Assembly: GCF_000349565.1 (NCBI RefSeq)
Contig: NZ_APJN01000081.1
Location: 1-64,000 of the forward strand
Reading direction: 5' to 3'
Source of the DNA: Curtobacterium flaccumfaciens UCD-AKU
GTDB taxonomy: Bacteria > Actinomycetota > Actinomycetes > Actinomycetales > Microbacteriaceae
DNA length: 64,000 bases
The notes under the pieces are model-generated. The model ran no database searches. It was not told the origin of the DNA and worked only from the letters and a program-made list of their open reading frames with translations. The position numbers and the translations under genes were made by a program. Each line of letters starts with the position of its first letter. Position 1 is the stretch's first letter. This document shows, piece by piece, positions 52,928 through 61,121 of this stretch.

Positions 52928-52983
52928 TCTAGATCCCGCTGCCGTCGAGCCGCTGCCCGGCCACCGATCGGTCTGCGGGACGA

Positions 52984-53256
52984 TCAGCGACCGAACTTGC
53001 CGGTGGTTCGCTTGGACTCCGATCGATCGAGCTGGTGCAGCTCATTCCGAGAGTGCCCGACCGCGGCCATGGCCTCCTTGATGCGCGCGAGCGACAGGTC
53101 TGCGGCGGCCGCTTGTTCCAACAGCCGCGGCATCATCTCGTCGCTCTGGCCGTTGCGATCCCACCCGTTGTTGCCGATGAAGTGCAGCGTCTCGAGAAGG
53201 TCGCGCTGCTGGTTGGTGAAACCGATCCAAGAGAGATCAGCAGGAGGGGTCGTCAT
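52984..53256 (-). CDS. Small hypothetical protein
   Basis: 90-aa soluble protein, rich in helix formers (QQRDLLETLHFIGNNGWDRNG, LLEQAAAADLSLARIKEAM), with no recognised family. The ATG is preferred over a GTG and other starts further upstream. Codon usage is atypical for the window, as for the adjacent GrpB copy. Confidence 0.55.
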   Translation of the reverse strand: MTTPPADLSWIGFTNQQRDLLETLHFIGNNGWDRNGQSDEMMPRLLEQAAAADLSLARIKEAMAAVGHSRNELHQLDRSESKRTTGKFGR

Positions 53257-53562
53257 GACTCGATTCTGCTGGTCCACTCCGGTGTTCGATGACCGATCGT
53301 CCACCGGACACTCCGAGATCTGCGCCAGCCCCCCCCCGGAATCCGTCTGTGGGCAGCTTCGCTCCGTGTCGTCGGAATCGCTTCCTTCGGTGTCGGGACG
53401 TCACGGGTGCGCGAGACGGCTCGCGTGACGAGGGGTTCGGGTGCATACTGGTGGTGTCTTCGGACCCGGTAGTGGGGCTTGCCGGACCCAACCTCGACAG
53501 TTGTCGACAACAGTCCCTATCTCAGCTGGTCGCGTTTCTGCGCGCCTGAGGTAGGGAGTGTC
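53257..53562. promoter_or_regulatory. Leader region of the fluoride cassette
   Basis: 306 bases without a gene. It contains a run of nine C (near 53330), the 10-base palindrome TTGTCGACAA (53501-53510), a possible operator, and a hairpin over the first ribosome site (53515-53556). I looked for the fluoride riboswitch (crcB motif) pattern and did not find it. Confidence 0.6.
53515..53556 (+). ncRNA. Hairpin sequestering the first ribosome site of the fluoride cassette
   Basis: CCCTATCTCAG (53515-53525) pairs with CTGAGGTAGGG (53546-53556), 11 positions with one G-U, enclosing an inner CGCG/CGCG helix. The right arm contains the GTAGGG part of the Shine-Dalgarno sequence of the universal stress protein gene, seven bases before its ATG. 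Folding would hide the site, so a signal could switch translation of the whole cassette. Confidence 0.5.
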
Positions 53563-54069
53563 ATGACAGCACCAATAGGTACCGGACCGGTCGTCGTCGG
53601 TGTCCTACCCGGCCTCGCGCCGGCGGTGATCGAGGTTGCGTCGTCCATCGCGCGGCGCTTCGGTACGACGCTGGTGTGCGTCAGCGTGGATGCGTCGCTC
53701 ATCGATGCCGGTACGCGCTCGGACGGGTCGGTGATGGCGGAACCGATCGACCCTGACACCGCTGACACGACACCGCAGGGCTTGTCTGACAGTGACGAGG
53801 CGGCAGTACGTGCTGCCGCAACGACCTACGGCGTCGACGTCACGTTCGTTGCCGGTGTCGGGGATCCGAGCCGGGCATTGTCGCAGGTGGCCGAAGACCG
53901 CGACGCGGCGATGCTGGTCGTCGGGGCCAGGACGGGAGCGGGTCGAATCGCGGAGTTCTTCACGGGGTCGGTCGCGGCACGACTGACCCATCGCCAGCAC
54001 CGTTCAGTGCTCGTGGTGCCCGTTGATCCGGTCGGGTTCGATGCCCCGCTGCCGTGGGACACCCCGTGA
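53563..54069 (+). CDS. Universal stress protein (UspA family)
   Basis: 168-aa single-domain protein. The first strand VVVGVLPGLAPAVIEVA is less standard than usual, but the C-terminal ATP-site pattern is clear: AMLVVGARTGAGRIAEFFTGSVAARLTHRQHRSVLVVP, read as VVGARTG and GSVAARLTH. It is the first gene of the fluoride cassette. UspA proteins bind ATP and help cells survive stress. GTAGGGAG lies upstream of the ATG and the stop overlaps the next start (GTGA). Confidence 0.9.
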   Translation: MTAPIGTGPVVVGVLPGLAPAVIEVASSIARRFGTTLVCVSVDASLIDAGTRSDGSVMAEPIDPDTADTTPQGLSDSDEAAVRAAATTYGVDVTFVAGVGDPSRALSQVAEDRDAAMLVVGARTGAGRIAEFFTGSVAARLTHRQHRSVLVVPVDPVGFDAPLPWDTP

Positions 54070-54809
54070 CCGGCCAGCTTGTTCTGCTCCGCCACGGACA
54101 GAGCACTGCGAACGATGCCGGCACCTTCACCGGCTTGCGAGACGTCGCGCTGACCGAACAGGGCACCGCCGAAGCGAATCGGGCTGGGTTGCTGCTCCTG
54201 CATGCGGGCATCCGACCGGACCTCGTGCTCACGTCGACGCTCGAGCGGGCGCTCCACACGGCGGAGCTCGTCACCGACGTCGTCGGACGTGATGCGCCGA
54301 TCGAGTCGTCGTGGCGGTTGAACGAGCGGAACTACGGCGCACTCACCGGCATGTCCAAGCAGAGTACGCAAGCGGCGTTGGGGGCGGAGCAGTTCTTCGC
54401 TGTTCGCCGGACCCGCACGGGTCGGCCGCCACGCATGTCGATCCGCGCGTGGTTGGCGCTCCGGCGGACGCCGGCGCTTCGTGGACTGCCGTGGGCGGCA
54501 GTTCGTCGAACCGAGACACTGTCCGACGTCATCCTCCGGGTCCGACCCGTCCTGTCGGACCGAATCACCCCGGCACTCCGCGACGGGCAGACAGTGCTCG
54601 TCGTCGCGCACGGCAACTCATTGCGGGCACTGTGTGCCTGCATGGACGGCCTGACCGACGGTGAGCTCGCGGACCTGAACCTCCCCACGGGCGAACCCCT
54701 GGTCTACCGGTTCGACGGCGACGGTGGGTTCTGTCCGCGGGGTGGGGAGTACCTGCATCCGGCAGCACGAGCAGCAGCGGCAGCGGTCGCTGCGGAAGGT
54801 GGAACATGA
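54066..54809 (+). CDS. gpmA: 2,3-bisphosphoglycerate-dependent phosphoglycerate mutase
   Basis: Glycolytic enzyme that interconverts 3- and 2-phosphoglycerate, the step before enolase. The 247-aa length is exactly that of GpmA proteins. LVLLRHGQS holds the phosphorylated histidine (His10), followed by GLRDVALTEQG, the substrate-specific RLNERNYGALTG and the second histidine in VAHGNSLRAL. An alanine-rich tail closes it. Start GTG overlaps the Usp stop; the stop overlaps crcB-1. As a cassette gene it is probably an additional copy to the chromosomal one. Confidence 0.92.
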   Translation: MTGQLVLLRHGQSTANDAGTFTGLRDVALTEQGTAEANRAGLLLLHAGIRPDLVLTSTLERALHTAELVTDVVGRDAPIESSWRLNERNYGALTGMSKQSTQAALGAEQFFAVRRTRTGRPPRMSIRAWLALRRTPALRGLPWAAVRRTETLSDVILRVRPVLSDRITPALRDGQTVLVVAHGNSLRALCACMDGLTDGELADLNLPTGEPLVYRFDGDGGFCPRGGEYLHPAARAAAAAVAAEGGT

Positions 54810-55309
54810 CCTCCAGAACGGACACGGACCTGCCCGATGGGCAGCTCCCGCCCGACCCGGACATCGACGCCGATGACCCGGAACGTATCGCCAGGCCAGT
54901 GCATCTGCGGTGGCGGTACCTCGGTGTCGTCGCACTCGGCGGCGCCATCGGTACCGCCGCACGTGACGGACTCAGCACCGCGTTCCCCGCTCAGCACGGG
55001 GTGTCCTGGGCGATCTTCTGGATCAACATCGCCGGCGCGCTCCTACTCGGTGTGCTGCTGGAACACCTCGCGCATCGCGGACCTGACGAAGGGCGCCGCC
55101 GGGCACTGCGCCTGCTTCTGGGAACCGGTGTCCTCGGCGGGTTCACCACCTACAGCACCCTCGCGACCAGCACCGCGGTGTTGTTCCTCGCCGGCCGCGG
55201 GTTGTCCGGCACCGGGTACGGGCTCCTGACGGTCCTGGCCGGCGCGATCGCCACCGGGAGCGGCCTCGCGATCGCGGGCTTGGTCCGACCGAACGGAGCC
55301 ACATCATGA
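54806..55309 (+). CDS. crcB: Fluoride channel/exporter CrcB (Fluc), subunit 1
   Basis: Membrane fluoride channel subunit that lets toxic F- leave the cell. 167 aa, longer than usual because of an acidic N-terminal extension of about 35 residues. Family motifs: [25 protein letters not shown] with the pore asparagine, and [12 protein letters not shown] with the conserved phenylalanine and threonine-serine track. It overlaps both neighbours by four bases. Tandem unequal CrcB pairs usually form heterodimers. Confidence 0.95.
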   Translation: MTSRTDTDLPDGQLPPDPDIDADDPERIARPVHLRWRYLGVVALGGAIGTAARDGLSTAFPAQHGVSWAIFWINIAGALLLGVLLEHLAHRGPDEGRRRALRLLLGTGVLGGFTTYSTLATSTAVLFLAGRGLSGTGYGLLTVLAGAIATGSGLAIAGLVRPNGATS

Positions 55310-55677
55310 GCGCCCTGGCATTCCTCAGCGTCGCTGTCGCTGGCGGCGTCGGCGCGGCCGCACGGTTCTTCGTGGATGGTGCGATCAACCGGGGTCGGCA
55401 GTTCCGGCTCCCGGTCGGGACGCTGACGATCAACATCACCGGCTCGTTCCTGCTGGGCTTGATCACCGGCGCCGCCGGTCACCTCGGCGCTACCCCCGTC
55501 GCGCTGCTCGGAACCGGGCTCATGGGTGGCTACACCACGTTCAGCACCGCCAGCTTCGAGACCGTCCGCCTCGCACGCACCGGCCGCACCACCGCGGCTG
55601 CCGTGAACGGGCTCGGGATGCTCGTCGTCTCCGTCGCCGCAGCCGCCGGGGGCGTCACCCTCGGCACCCTCACTTGA
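55306..55677 (+). CDS. crcB: Fluoride channel/exporter CrcB (Fluc), subunit 2
   Basis: 123 aa, the standard CrcB length, with [26 protein letters not shown] and [13 protein letters not shown]. It is not a close copy of subunit 1, in line with a heterodimeric channel in which both subunits supply pore residues. ATG overlaps the subunit 1 stop; pyrophosphatase starts 26 bases after its stop. Confidence 0.95.
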   Translation: MSALAFLSVAVAGGVGAAARFFVDGAINRGRQFRLPVGTLTINITGSFLLGLITGAAGHLGATPVALLGTGLMGGYTTFSTASFETVRLARTGRTTAAAVNGLGMLVVSVAAAAGGVTLGTLT

Positions 55678-55703
55678 CCATCCGACTGGGAGAAGAACAG
55701 CTC

Positions 55704-56189
55704 ATGCACTTCGACATCACGATCGAGATCCCCCGCGGCAGCGGCAACAAGTACGAGGTCGACCACGCCACCGGACGGATCCGCCTGGACCGGGCGGTGT
55801 TCACCAGCATGGTGTTCCCGCAGGACTACGGCTCGATCGACGACACGCTCGGCGATGACGGCGACCCCCTCGACGCACTCGTGCTGCTGCCCCGGCCCAC
55901 GTTCCCCGGCGTCGTCGTCGACGTCCGCCCGGTCGGGATGCTCCGCATGGTCGACGAGAACGGCGGCGATGACAAGATCCTCACCGTCCCCGCCGGAGAC
56001 GTCCGCTTCGACCACGTCCAGGACATCTCCGACGTCGCCGAGCCGGTCTTGGCGGAGATCGAGCACTTCTTCGCCCACTACAAGGAGATCGAGCACGGCA
56101 AGCACGTCACCACCAGCGGGTGGGCGAACCGTGTCGACGCCGAAGCCATCATCCGCTCCGCACAGGAACGGTTCACCCCGCACCCCTGA
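55704..56189 (+). CDS. ppa: Inorganic pyrophosphatase, family I
   Basis: Hydrolyses pyrophosphate to drive biosynthesis; the enzyme is strongly inhibited by fluoride. 161 aa with [44 protein letters not shown] (the metal-binding [11 protein letters not shown] region), and VPAGDVRFD further on. ATG 55704 is chosen because it gives the family N-terminus and has GGAG upstream; an in-frame TTG at 55674 would overlap the crcB-2 stop. An extra copy in the fluoride cassette. Confidence 0.95.
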   Translation: MHFDITIEIPRGSGNKYEVDHATGRIRLDRAVFTSMVFPQDYGSIDDTLGDDGDPLDALVLLPRPTFPGVVVDVRPVGMLRMVDENGGDDKILTVPAGDVRFDHVQDISDVAEPVLAEIEHFFAHYKEIEHGKHVTTSGWANRVDAEAIIRSAQERFTPHP

Positions 56190-56227
56190 CCGGCACCCGC
56201 GCACCATCCAGTGCGCGCCCTGAACCG

Positions 56228-56288
56228 CCGTGGGGAGGCAACTGGCGCCCAGTGATCGCCAGGAGGTCGTCCCTCCGCCTCCCCGCGG
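56228..56288 (+). ncRNA. Candidate three-way-junction RNA before enolase
   Basis: Outer stem CCGTGGGGAGGC / GCCTCCCCGCGG (56228-56239, 56277-56288; 12 pairs, one G-U) encloses CTGGCG / CGCCAG (56242-56262, 9-base loop) and GAGG / CCTC (56263-56275). Only three bases are unpaired at the junction. It lies 39 bases before the enolase ATG in the gap between ppa and eno. It may be a terminator of ppa, an mRNA stabiliser or a regulatory element. It does not match the known fluoride riboswitch. Confidence 0.45.
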
Positions 56289-56327
56289 CCCACACCAGCA
56301 CGACCAACCCGAAAGGCGACAACCGCC

Positions 56328-57662
56328 ATGAACGACTACATCAGCAACGTCCACCACACCACCCACCATCAGGGCGAGTACGTGACCCACACCAGCCGCC
56401 CCGTCACCATCAGAAGCCTGCACGGCTCCCGGATCCTCGACTCCCGCGGCTGCCCGACGATCCAGGTGCGTCTCGAGCTCGAGGACGGCACCGTCGTCAC
56501 CGGTGACGCCCCCGCAGGCGCATCGACCGGCGCGCATGAGGCTGTCGAGCTTCGCGACGGCGGCAGCAGCTACGGCGGCCGCGACGTGAGCCAGGCGCTG
56601 CACCTCATCGCGACGGACGTCGCACCGATGATCACCGGTCAGTCGTGGACCTCGATCGGGCAGGTCGACGCCGCCCTCGCTGCCCTCGACGGCACCCCGA
56701 ACTACCGCCGGCTCGGTGCGAACAGTGTCGTCGCGACGTCGATCGCCCTGGCACGCGCTCTCGCCGCCGCAGCGGAGCTGCCGCTCTGGCGTTGGATCGC
56801 AGACGTCACCGGCAGCACGCCCCGCCTGCCCGTCCCGCACTTCAACGTGCTCAACGGCGGAGCGCACGCAGCGAATGCGCTCGACTTCCAGGAGTTCATG
56901 ATCGCCCCGGTGAACGCCGACACCATGACCGACGCGGTTCGGATCGGGTCGGACGTGTACCACGCACTGGCGGCACTGGTCCGGGAACGGTTCGGCAGTC
57001 TCGGTCTCGGGGACGAAGGCGGCTTCGCCCCATCGATCGCCGCGCCCGAGGAGGCCCTCGACCTCCTCGTCGCCGCGATCAGTGCCGCTGGCTACGAGCC
57101 CGGCGTCGACACCGTCGCGATCGCACTCGACCCGGCGGCGAACGAGTTCGCGCTCGGCGACGGTAGCTACCGGGTCGTGGATCGCCGTCTCGACCGCGCA
57201 GGCATGGTCGACTACTACCGCGACCTCACCAGCCGGTATCCGATCCGGAGCATCGAAGACGGCTTCTCCGAAGATGACCACGGCGGCTGGAAGGCGATGT
57301 CGTCCGCGCTCGGCGGCATGCTCCAGATCGTCGGCGACGATCTCTACGTCACCGATCCACAGCGCATCCGCGACGGCGGGAAGGACGGGCTCTCGAACGC
57401 AGCGCTCATCAAGCCGAACCAGATCGGCACCGTCTCCCAGACCCTCGACGCGATCGGCGTCGCACGCTCGCTCGGGATGCGGAGCATGGTGTCGCACCGG
57501 TCCGGAGAGACCACCGACACGTTCATCGCGGACCTCGTCGTCGGCACCGGAACCGGGCAGATCAAGTCAGGCGCCCCCGCCCGCGGAGAACGCGTCGCGA
57601 AGTACAACCGGCTCACCGAGATCGCGGAGAACAATCCGGAGCTGCCCTACGGGCTGCGCTGA
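56328..57662 (+). CDS. eno: Enolase, divergent second-type copy
   Basis: Dehydrates 2-phosphoglycerate to phosphoenolpyruvate; classical enolases are inhibited by fluoride with phosphate. 444 aa, with an N-terminal extension of about 25 residues (MNDYISNVHHTTHHQ) before the standard fold. Active-site segments are kept: GASTGAHEAVELRD, NVLNGGAHA, GDEGGFAP, SIEDGFSEDD, the catalytic lysine in LIKPNQIGT, SHRSGETTD and GQIKSGAPARGER. The usual DSRGNPT is DSRGCPT and the metal-site strand reads ALDPAANEF. AAAGG precedes the ATG by 12 bases. Probably a fluoride-tolerance isoform. Confidence 0.93.
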   Translation: MNDYISNVHHTTHHQGEYVTHTSRPVTIRSLHGSRILDSRGCPTIQVRLELEDGTVVTGDAPAGASTGAHEAVELRDGGSSYGGRDVSQALHLIATDVAPMITGQSWTSIGQVDAALAALDGTPNYRRLGANSVVATSIALARALAAAAELPLWRWIADVTGSTPRLPVPHFNVLNGGAHAANALDFQEFMIAPVNADTMTDAVRIGSDVYHALAALVRERFGSLGLGDEGGFAPSIAAPEEALDLLVAAISAAGYEPGVDTVAIALDPAANEFALGDGSYRVVDRRLDRAGMVDYYRDLTSRYPIRSIEDGFSEDDHGGWKAMSSALGGMLQIVGDDLYVTDPQRIRDGGKDGLSNAALIKPNQIGTVSQTLDAIGVARSLGMRSMVSHRSGETTDTFIADLVVGTGTGQIKSGAPARGERVAKYNRLTEIAENNPELPYGLR

Positions 57663-58573
57663 CCCCGACCGGTCACCTCGTGGGCGACGCGCAGGAAAGC
57701 AGAAACAGCTGGCTGGGGCTCTCCCGACCAGATCGCCCGCAACGGCCGGGCAAGTGGCGCTCCAGAGAGCGGGACCCGCACCAGCGACCCGTCGTTGATG
57801 TCGGCGGCGACCGTGCGAAGGCTCATCACCGCCGGTGCAATCCCAGCCTGCGCGTTCGCCCGGATGATGCTCGTGGTCTCCAGCACCGCGGCCGGAACCG
57901 ACATGTTCAAACCGGCCTCCCTGAGCCATGCGGCGAGGGTCGCGCGAGTCCCGGAACCTTCTTCCCGCAGGAGCAGAGCCGTCGCCGCCAGGACCTCCGC
58001 ACTGATCCCGGTCGACCGAGCCCAGGGATGGCCCGGCGCAACGACGACCGCGAGCTCATCGTCCGCGATCACCTGCGCGGACACACCTGCTGCCGTCACC
58101 GGGGTTTCCGTGAACCCGAGGTTCGCGCCACCCGACTGCACGAGGTCCGTCACCGCGGCGGAGTTGCCCGCGATCAAACGCACCCGCACGTCGGGTTCAC
58201 GGCGTCGGAATTCGAGCAGCCAGCCCGGCAGCAGCAGCTCCGCGATCGTCTGTGACGCTGCGACGACGAGCGAACCCGTGGGAGCCCGCAGCGCAGCCAC
58301 TCCTGCCTCGAGGTGGCGAGACCCGTCGAGGACCGGTCCGGCCAGCCCGACGACGAGCCGGCCGGTCTCGGTCAGCACCGACCCCGTGGTCGAGCGGTGC
58401 ACCAACAAGTGGCCGACCATGCGCTCGGCGACCCGGATCCGAGCAGACACTGCCTGTTGCGTGACGCCGAGCGCTCCAGCGGCAGCGGAGAAGGAGCCGG
58501 TCTCGGCGACGCATGCGAGCGCGTCGAGTGTGTCGAGGTCGAACGTTCGGTCCGTGAGTCGCCGTAGTGCCAC
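57647..58573 (-). CDS. LysR-family transcriptional regulator
   Basis: 308-aa regulator. Winged helix FDLDTLDALACVAETGSFSAAAGALGVTQQAVSARIR, shown as TGSFSAAAGALGVTQQAVS, and a co-inducer domain beginning GSLVVAASQTIAELLLPGWLLEF. The GTG start is a choice based on the usual distance to the helix-turn-helix; TTG two codons upstream is also possible. Divergent from a TDT transporter, its likely target. Its end overlaps the enolase end by 16 bases, convergent. Confidence 0.9.
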   Translation of the reverse strand: MALRRLTDRTFDLDTLDALACVAETGSFSAAAGALGVTQQAVSARIRVAERMVGHLLVHRSTTGSVLTETGRLVVGLAGPVLDGSRHLEAGVAALRAPTGSLVVAASQTIAELLLPGWLLEFRRREPDVRVRLIAGNSAAVTDLVQSGGANLGFTETPVTAAGVSAQVIADDELAVVVAPGHPWARSTGISAEVLAATALLLREEGSGTRATLAAWLREAGLNMSVPAAVLETTSIIRANAQAGIAPAVMSLRTVAADINDGSLVRVPLSGAPLARPLRAIWSGEPQPAVSAFLRVAHEVTGRGQRSP

Positions 58574-58642
58574 AACCAACGATTGTGCCCCGCCAAGAGG
58601 TTCCCGGTACCGCCAGAGGCAGGATTCGCGCAGGCTTGGCCC

Positions 58643-59809
58643 ATGACAACGCTCCGCACCGACCCTGCACCCGCGAACGGTAGCCAGCTGCCCCAACGGC
58701 CGCAGACGACGTTGTTCCGTGACCTGGAGCGGCCAGGCCTGATCGTGTCGAATCTCACACCGAACTGGTTCGCATCAATCATGGGCACTGGGATCGTCGC
58801 TGTCGCAGCTGCGTCACTCCCACTGCAGTTCCCCGGTCTGCGCATCGCGGCGACGGTCGTGTGGGCGATCGCCGCGGTGCTCCTCGTCGCCCTCACGATC
58901 GCGACGGTGCTGCACTGGATCCGCTACCGGAGCACCGCAGCCAGGCACCACCTCAACCCGGTCATCTCCCACTTCTACGGCGCACCACCGATGGCGTTCC
59001 TCACCGTCGGCGCCGGGACACTCCTGCTCGGCAAGGACTGGGTCGGCCTGCCCGCCGCCGTCACCATCGACTGGGTCCTGTGGACCATCGGCACCATCGG
59101 AGGGCTGCTCACGGCAGTCCTGGTGCCGTACCTGGCGTTCATCCGCCACGAGAACAAGCCCGACTCCGCGTTCGGCGGCTGGCTGATGCCCATCGTCCCG
59201 CCGATGGTGTCCGCCTCCACCGGCGCCCTGCTGCTGCCGTACGCTCCCGCCGGACAGGCGCGGGAGACGCTGCTGTGGTCCTGCTACGGCTTCTTCGGGC
59301 TCAGTCTCGTGACGTCGCTGGTCGTGATCACGCTGATCTGGAACCGGCTCGCGCACCACAAGGTCGGGGCCGCCGGCATGGTGCCGACCCTGTGGATCGT
59401 CCTCGGACCCGTCGGACAATCCATCACGGCGGTGAACCTCCTCGCATCGAACGCACCCACCGTCGTCGACGCATCCACCGCCCACGCGCTCCTCGTCGTG
59501 GCGCTGGTGTACGGGTTCGCGATGCTCGGCTTCGCGCTGCTGTGGACCGTCATCGCCCTCGCGGTCACCGTCCGGACCGCCCGCGAACACCTGCCGTTCA
59601 GCCTGACCTGGTGGTCGTTCACGTTCCCCGTCGGCACCTGCGTCACCGGACTCAACGGGCTCGCCCTGCACTCAGGCCTGACCGTCGTTGCCGTCCTCGC
59701 CGTCATCTACTACGCCGGCCTCGTCGCCGCATGGATCACCGTTGCCCTTCGCACCTTTCACGGATCCGTCATCCGTGGCACCCTGCTGGCACCGCCACAG
59801 CCGTCATGA
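58643..59809 (+). CDS. SLAC1-fold TDT-family anion transporter
   Basis: 388-aa membrane protein with ten hydrophobic helices. LTPNWFASIMGTGIVAVAAASLP is the characteristic first helix (WFASIMGTGI), followed by SHFYGAPPMAFLTVG and WSFTFPVGTCVTGLNGLA near the end. Proteins of this subgroup include sulfite exporters and dicarboxylate transporters. Its LysR partner and place beside a fluoride cassette do not settle the substrate. The stop overlaps the next start (ATGA). Confidence 0.9.
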   Translation: MTTLRTDPAPANGSQLPQRPQTTLFRDLERPGLIVSNLTPNWFASIMGTGIVAVAAASLPLQFPGLRIAATVVWAIAAVLLVALTIATVLHWIRYRSTAARHHLNPVISHFYGAPPMAFLTVGAGTLLLGKDWVGLPAAVTIDWVLWTIGTIGGLLTAVLVPYLAFIRHENKPDSAFGGWLMPIVPPMVSASTGALLLPYAPAGQARETLLWSCYGFFGLSLVTSLVVITLIWNRLAHHKVGAAGMVPTLWIVLGPVGQSITAVNLLASNAPTVVDASTAHALLVVALVYGFAMLGFALLWTVIALAVTVRTAREHLPFSLTWWSFTFPVGTCVTGLNGLALHSGLTVVAVLAVIYYAGLVAAWITVALRTFHGSVIRGTLLAPPQPS

Positions 59810-60378
59810 GTACCCCCGAGGAACTCGCTGACGTTCGATCGCTGAACGGTCTTGCGGAGACGTGGCGGACCGCGCCCGACGGCAGCCGACGGTTCGTCCC
59901 GAGCTTCGACCCACGATCCGGCGGCAGATCCAGCCGCGTCCTGGTCCTGATGCAGTCGCCCGGCCCCCAGACCATCGCCGCAGCGCACGCAGCCATCTGC
60001 AGCGAGGACAACCCGGGCCCGACCGCGGCCGCGTTCCGAGCAGCCCGTATCGAGTCAGGGCTCGCACGCGGCGAGTACGTCCGCTGGAACCTCATCCCAT
60101 GGGAACTGCCCGACCGCGTGCGACTCGCGGACGTCGACGAGGGGCGGCATGGCCTTGCCACACTGCTCGCGGCGCTGCCCGCTCTCACTGCGATCGTCAC
60201 GTACGGGGCCGTCGCCCTCGACGGCGTCATGCGACACCTCACCCTGGACGAGCACCCCCGACTCCTCCCGGTCATCGCAGCACCACATCCGTCTCCCGCC
60301 AACGGCCGCCATCGCTCGGAACAACACTTCCGTTCCGTGCAAGCACTCCGGCTCGCCGCGCGAGCGCGACCCACGTAA
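59806..60378 (+). CDS. Uracil-DNA-glycosylase-superfamily-like protein
   Basis: 190 aa. VLVLMQSPGPQT, EDNPGPTAAAFRAAR and YVRWNLIPWELPD resemble the motif blocks of the uracil-DNA-glycosylase superfamily (substrate loop, phosphate and base pocket), and AAPHPSPAN near the end resembles its catalytic HPSP segment. It may remove damaged bases or be a non-enzymatic relative. Coupled to the transporter by a 4-bp overlap. Confidence 0.75.
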   Translation: MSTPEELADVRSLNGLAETWRTAPDGSRRFVPSFDPRSGGRSSRVLVLMQSPGPQTIAAAHAAICSEDNPGPTAAAFRAARIESGLARGEYVRWNLIPWELPDRVRLADVDEGRHGLATLLAALPALTAIVTYGAVALDGVMRHLTLDEHPRLLPVIAAPHPSPANGRHRSEQHFRSVQALRLAARARPT

Positions 60379-60473
60379 CAAACACCTCCGATTCCGCTGC
60401 ACCGGAGCTTGAGCAGGTCGGAGCGTGGCTCAGACCGGCGTGTCTTGGAGCGAAACCCAGTTCCTGCATCCAC

Positions 60474-61121
60474 GTGCCGCTACCGCGCCGGTCGGTCGAG
60501 TTTCGCTCCGTTCTCCTCACGGGTCACCTCCTCGGGTACGCGCGCGTGTCCACCACCGACCAGGACGCGTCGCTGTAGATCGATGTGCTCAACGCCGTCG
60601 GCTGCTGCCGCGTGTTCGTCGACACCATCTCCGGCTCGCTCCGACACCCGCCCGAGCTCGACAAGCTCCTCGACCAGCTCCGCGCCGGCGACACCCTCGT
60701 CGTCTGGCGGCTCGATCGGCAAGGTCGCTCCATCCGGCACCTCATCGACCACCTGCACGCCCTCGCTGAGCGCGGCAGCGGGCTCCGCTCGCTGCAGGAG
60801 ACCATCGACACCACCTCGCCCGGCGGGCGGCTCGTGTTCCACGTCTTCGCCGCACTGGCGGAGTTCGAACGGGACCTCAGCAAGGAACGCACGAACGCCG
60901 GCCGTGCCGCCGCCCGAGCCCGCGGCCGGACCGGTGGCCGTCCGTCGCGGCTCTCCGTGGACCAGGTGCGCACCGCGCGCCGGCTCGACGAGCAGCAAGC
61001 GATGACCGTCGCGCAGATCGGCGACGTCCTCCGCGTCAGCCCCACCACCATCTACCGGGCTCTCGGCCGTCACACTGAACCAGTCACCGCGAGGCGGTCC
61101 AGGCCCGCACCCAACCTGTAG
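60474..61121 (+). pseudogene. Serine resolvase/invertase broken by an in-frame amber codon
   Basis: The N-terminal resolvase motif LLGYARVSTTDQDASL, with the catalytic serine, is followed by TAG at 60576-60578 and then, in the same frame, IDVLNAVGCCRVFVDT and the whole rest of a Tn3-type resolvase (VVWRLDRQGRS, TTSPGGRLVFHVFAALAEFERDL, and the C-terminal Hin-like helix-turn-helix). Family members have glutamine at the stop position, so a single C-to-T change (CAG to TAG) explains it. A GTG at 60585 could restart a 178-aa protein without the catalytic serine. The exact 5' end is uncertain; no clear start precedes GYARVS. Confidence 0.85.

Noticed and set aside
52142-53428. 428-codon plus-strand frame across the GrpB and 90-aa genes
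   Set aside because: It is antisense to GrpB, which has clear family motifs, and shows no domain of its own.
53305-53562. Fluoride riboswitch (crcB motif) upstream of the fluoride cassette
   Set aside because: I searched for the GGNGATGG...CTGATGNCCTCTAC-type pattern and pseudoknot strands and did not find them; the hairpin present has a different layout.
56190-56327. Fluoride riboswitch before enolase
   Set aside because: The three-way junction here lacks the conserved crcB bases, so I list it only as an unclassified fold.
60409-61005. Alternative-frame 198-codon gene over the resolvase
   Set aside because: Serine/arginine-rich nonsense composition; the resolvase motifs are all in the other frame.
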